From: Ephemerocybe angulata
Taxonomy: Eukaryota > Basidiomycota > Agaricomycetes > Agaricales > Psathyrellaceae
Length of the DNA: 64,000 nucleotides
Reading direction: 5' to 3'
NCBI GenBank assembly: GCA_013368325.1
Contig: JAACJK010000221.1
Coordinates: 186,001 to 250,000 of the forward strand
Part shown: positions 62,301-64,000 of the stretch, in pieces
Position numbering within the stretch: the first letter of the stretch is position 1
How the letters are laid out: each line of letters starts with the position of its first letter
Position numbers and translations under genes: made by a program
Notes under the pieces: generated by a model
What the model was told of the DNA's origin: nothing
Databases searched by the model: none
The model's input: the letters and a program-made list of their open reading frames with translations, nothing else

Positions 62301-62923
62301 TCATATCTGTTTTTTATCTGCATCATGACCTACGACCCAGCGTTCAAGTGGCCCCTTCTTGCGTATTGATGGTACAGAGTCAACAACATCATCGATTCCA
62401 TTCAGTTGGATAATGTCTAGCTTTATCGTGTCCGATGGTTGACTTATCCTGAAACCGAGGACACTTGGGAGGAGAGGCAGAATCGTCAGGGTACATGGCG
62501 GCCCCAAAAGAAAGGTCCCAGACCCTAAACGAAGACTTGACCAACCGAAGTTCACATATACAACGAGATTACAATAAAAAGACCTACGTACCCAATTACG
62601 CGTGCAACGACGGTGCCCAAGTAGCGGGCTCCGCCACTAGTTGGCCCTACGAAGTGGTATTCACGATAGGGAGCGAGTGGGGTGCTCGATATGGGCTTGG
62701 AAGAAGGCGGAGGAAGCAGCGGAGGACAGCAGAGCACGGCTCGGGGTGTCGGTCCGCGAGGCGTGACCAGGCAATGTGACAGGGGCGCCGGATCGGGGCT
62801 GAATCTGATCTGGCCCCGTTTGGGCGTGGGGCGAATTGGTCCTTTCGCTCGAATGCGGGGGATCTGAGATTGGCCAGGACGCAGTGTTGAAGACGATCCA
62901 TGTCTTTGAAGAATAGCACTGCG
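56343..62923. other. Gene-poor region
   Basis: About 6.6 kb without a supportable gene. Several frames of 90-210 codons (60640-61104 +, 61616-62245 -, 59924-60301 -, 58244-58525 -) have no family resemblance, poor start context or overlapping rivals on the other strand. Around 60325-60375 a short word near ATTCTGAC repeats five times. The right end is the 5' flank of the polyol dehydrogenase. Confidence 0.5.
60327..60376 (+). repeat. Short degenerate repeat of ATTCTGAc/t
   Basis: The word ATTCTGA appears at about 60329, 60350, 60359 and 60368 within 50 bp. Low-complexity tandem-like sequence of unknown meaning. Confidence 0.4.
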
Positions 62924-62930
62924 TATATAA
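62924..62930 (+). promoter_or_regulatory. TATA box of the polyol dehydrogenase
   Basis: TATATAA, 46 bp upstream of the ATG at 62970, implying a very short 5' leader. Confidence 0.6.
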
Positions 62931-62969
62931 TGGGCGAGCCTCCTCTCCAGAGCGCCAACATACACTCCC

Positions 62970-64000
62970 ATGCCTTGCGAAAACATCTCCGCCGCCGTCC
63001 TCTACCCTGGCTCAGGCCGTGACCTCCGCGTCGAGGACCGCGATATCTGGGGCCCCAACCCCACCGAGGTCCAGATCGCCGTCGCTGCGACAGGCCTCTG
63101 TGGTTCTGACCGTACGTGAAGCACTATCCTCTCCAAGACTCCCGCTGACGTCCCCCAGTGCACTACTACGCCCACGGCCGCAACGGGGACTTCATGGTGA
63201 AGCAGCACATCGTCCTCGGTCACGAAGCCGCCGGGGTCGTCACCGCCGTCGGCAGCGACGTTCTGGAGGGAATCCGAGTTGGGGACCGCGTCGCCATTGA
63301 GGCAGGCATCTACTGTCGCCAGTGCTCCTTCTGCGAGAAGAAGCGCTACAACCTCTGCAAGTCCATGAAGTTCTGCTCGTCCGCGAGCGTCTTCCCCCAC
63401 TTTGACGGCACCCTCCGCGAGCGGATGAACCACCCCGCATTCGTCGTCCACCCGTGCGTATCACTAATACCAATACACCGAGCAAGCACTCACATTTGTT
63501 CCTTCAGTCTCCCCGACGGCTGCTCATTCGAGCAGGCTTCCCTTGCCGAGCCCCTCTCCGTCCTCCTCCACGCCTCGAGACGCGCTGAGCTCTCCGCAGG
63601 CCAGACCGTGCTCGTATTCGGCGCGGGCACCATCGGCCTCCTCGCATGTGCCCTCGCCAAGGCCCGAGGTGCCAGCAAGATCGTCGTCGTCGACATCAAC
63701 CCCACCCGTCTCGAGTTCGCCAAGCACTACGGCTTCGCCTCAGAAACATTCTGCCTCCCGCCCCCCTCACCGCCATCTGCAGCAGAAGCCGCCTCGTCCG
63801 CCTCGTCGTGTTGCTCGCACGGGCAGCAGTCGCGACCGCCGCCAACACCCCAGCAGCTCTCGGCTGAGCAAAAGAAGCAGCTCGATGACCAGATGCGGCG
63901 GACGAAGGATAATGTCGCCGGCATCCTCGAACATTTTGGCCACAGGGACGGCTTCGACCTTGTGTACGAGTGCACTGGTGCGGAACCGGTCATCCAGATG
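62970..64000 (+). CDS. Zinc-dependent polyol dehydrogenase (sorbitol/xylitol/arabinitol type), 5' part
   Basis: Exons 62970-63111, 63159-63453 and 63508 to beyond the window edge. A medium-chain dehydrogenase that oxidises a sugar alcohol to the ketose with NAD+. Catalytic zinc ligands lie in GLCGSDLHYY and VLGHEAAG. The four structural-zinc cysteines are in CRQCSFCEKKRYNLC. LAEPLSVLLHA, the dinucleotide fold VFGAGTIGLLAC and the following VVVDINPTRLEFAK are present; the Asp at the end of the second strand favours NAD+ over NADP+ (established rule, not tested here). A Pro/Ser/Cys/Gln-rich insert of about 50 residues (63748-63900) interrupts the Rossmann region before DGFDLVYECTGAEP. L-arabinitol 4-dehydrogenase, xylitol dehydrogenase and sorbitol dehydrogenase cannot be separated from this fragment. 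Intron lengths are 47 and 54 bp. Confidence 0.9.

Overview
This window reads as nuclear DNA of a filamentous basidiomycete, most likely an Agaricomycete. Reasons: almost every gene is cut by many short introns (mostly 47-75 bp, GT..AG); reading frames join cleanly across them; and the gene families are typical of mushrooms (Plavaka transposase, DUF6698, DUF6534, F-box proteins, single-pass surface proteins with galactose-binding-like modules). I rebuilt gene models by hand by matching splice sites and codon phase. For most genes the joined exons give an uninterrupted frame whose length is a multiple of three.

Layout. 1-4.1 kb: the 5' end of a leftward gene, then a 12-exon F-box/zinc-finger gene on +. 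5.2-6.6 kb: a single-pass membrane protein. 7.1-7.6 kb: a small secreted-protein-like gene on -. 7.8-14.9 kb: gene-poor, with two related inverted-repeat hairpins, a microsatellite and decayed repeat traces. 15-19.9 kb: a Plavaka-type DNA transposase gene on -, 14 exons and apparently intact. 20.8-23.4 kb: a DUF6534 multi-pass membrane protein on -. 24.7-26.6 kb: an uncharacterised Cys-rich protein on -. 28.8-29.9 kb: an RMI1-like genome stability protein on +. 31.3-33.6 kb: a second F-box protein on +. 34.5-36.0 kb: a DUF6698 protein on +. 37.3-43.2 kb: a 21-exon ABCC-type full transporter on +. 44.0-45.2 kb: a second single-pass membrane protein. 45.5-47.6 kb: malic enzyme on -. 47.7-52.0 kb: gene-poor. 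52.0-56.3 kb: a short-chain dehydrogenase on - whose introns are far longer than any others here. 56.3-63.0 kb: gene-poor. 63.0-64 kb: the first part of a zinc-dependent polyol (sorbitol/xylitol/arabinitol-type) dehydrogenase on +, running off the end.

No co-directed metabolic cluster is evident. Malic enzyme, the SDR and the polyol dehydrogenase are separate housekeeping or carbon-metabolism genes; the rest is a mix of conserved and lineage-specific families with one intact-looking mobile element. The points I would check first are the oversized introns of the SDR gene, the intact Plavaka transposase with a hairpin just upstream of it, two GC-AG introns, two 35-nt introns, and the related hairpin elements at 7.85 and 9.02 kb.
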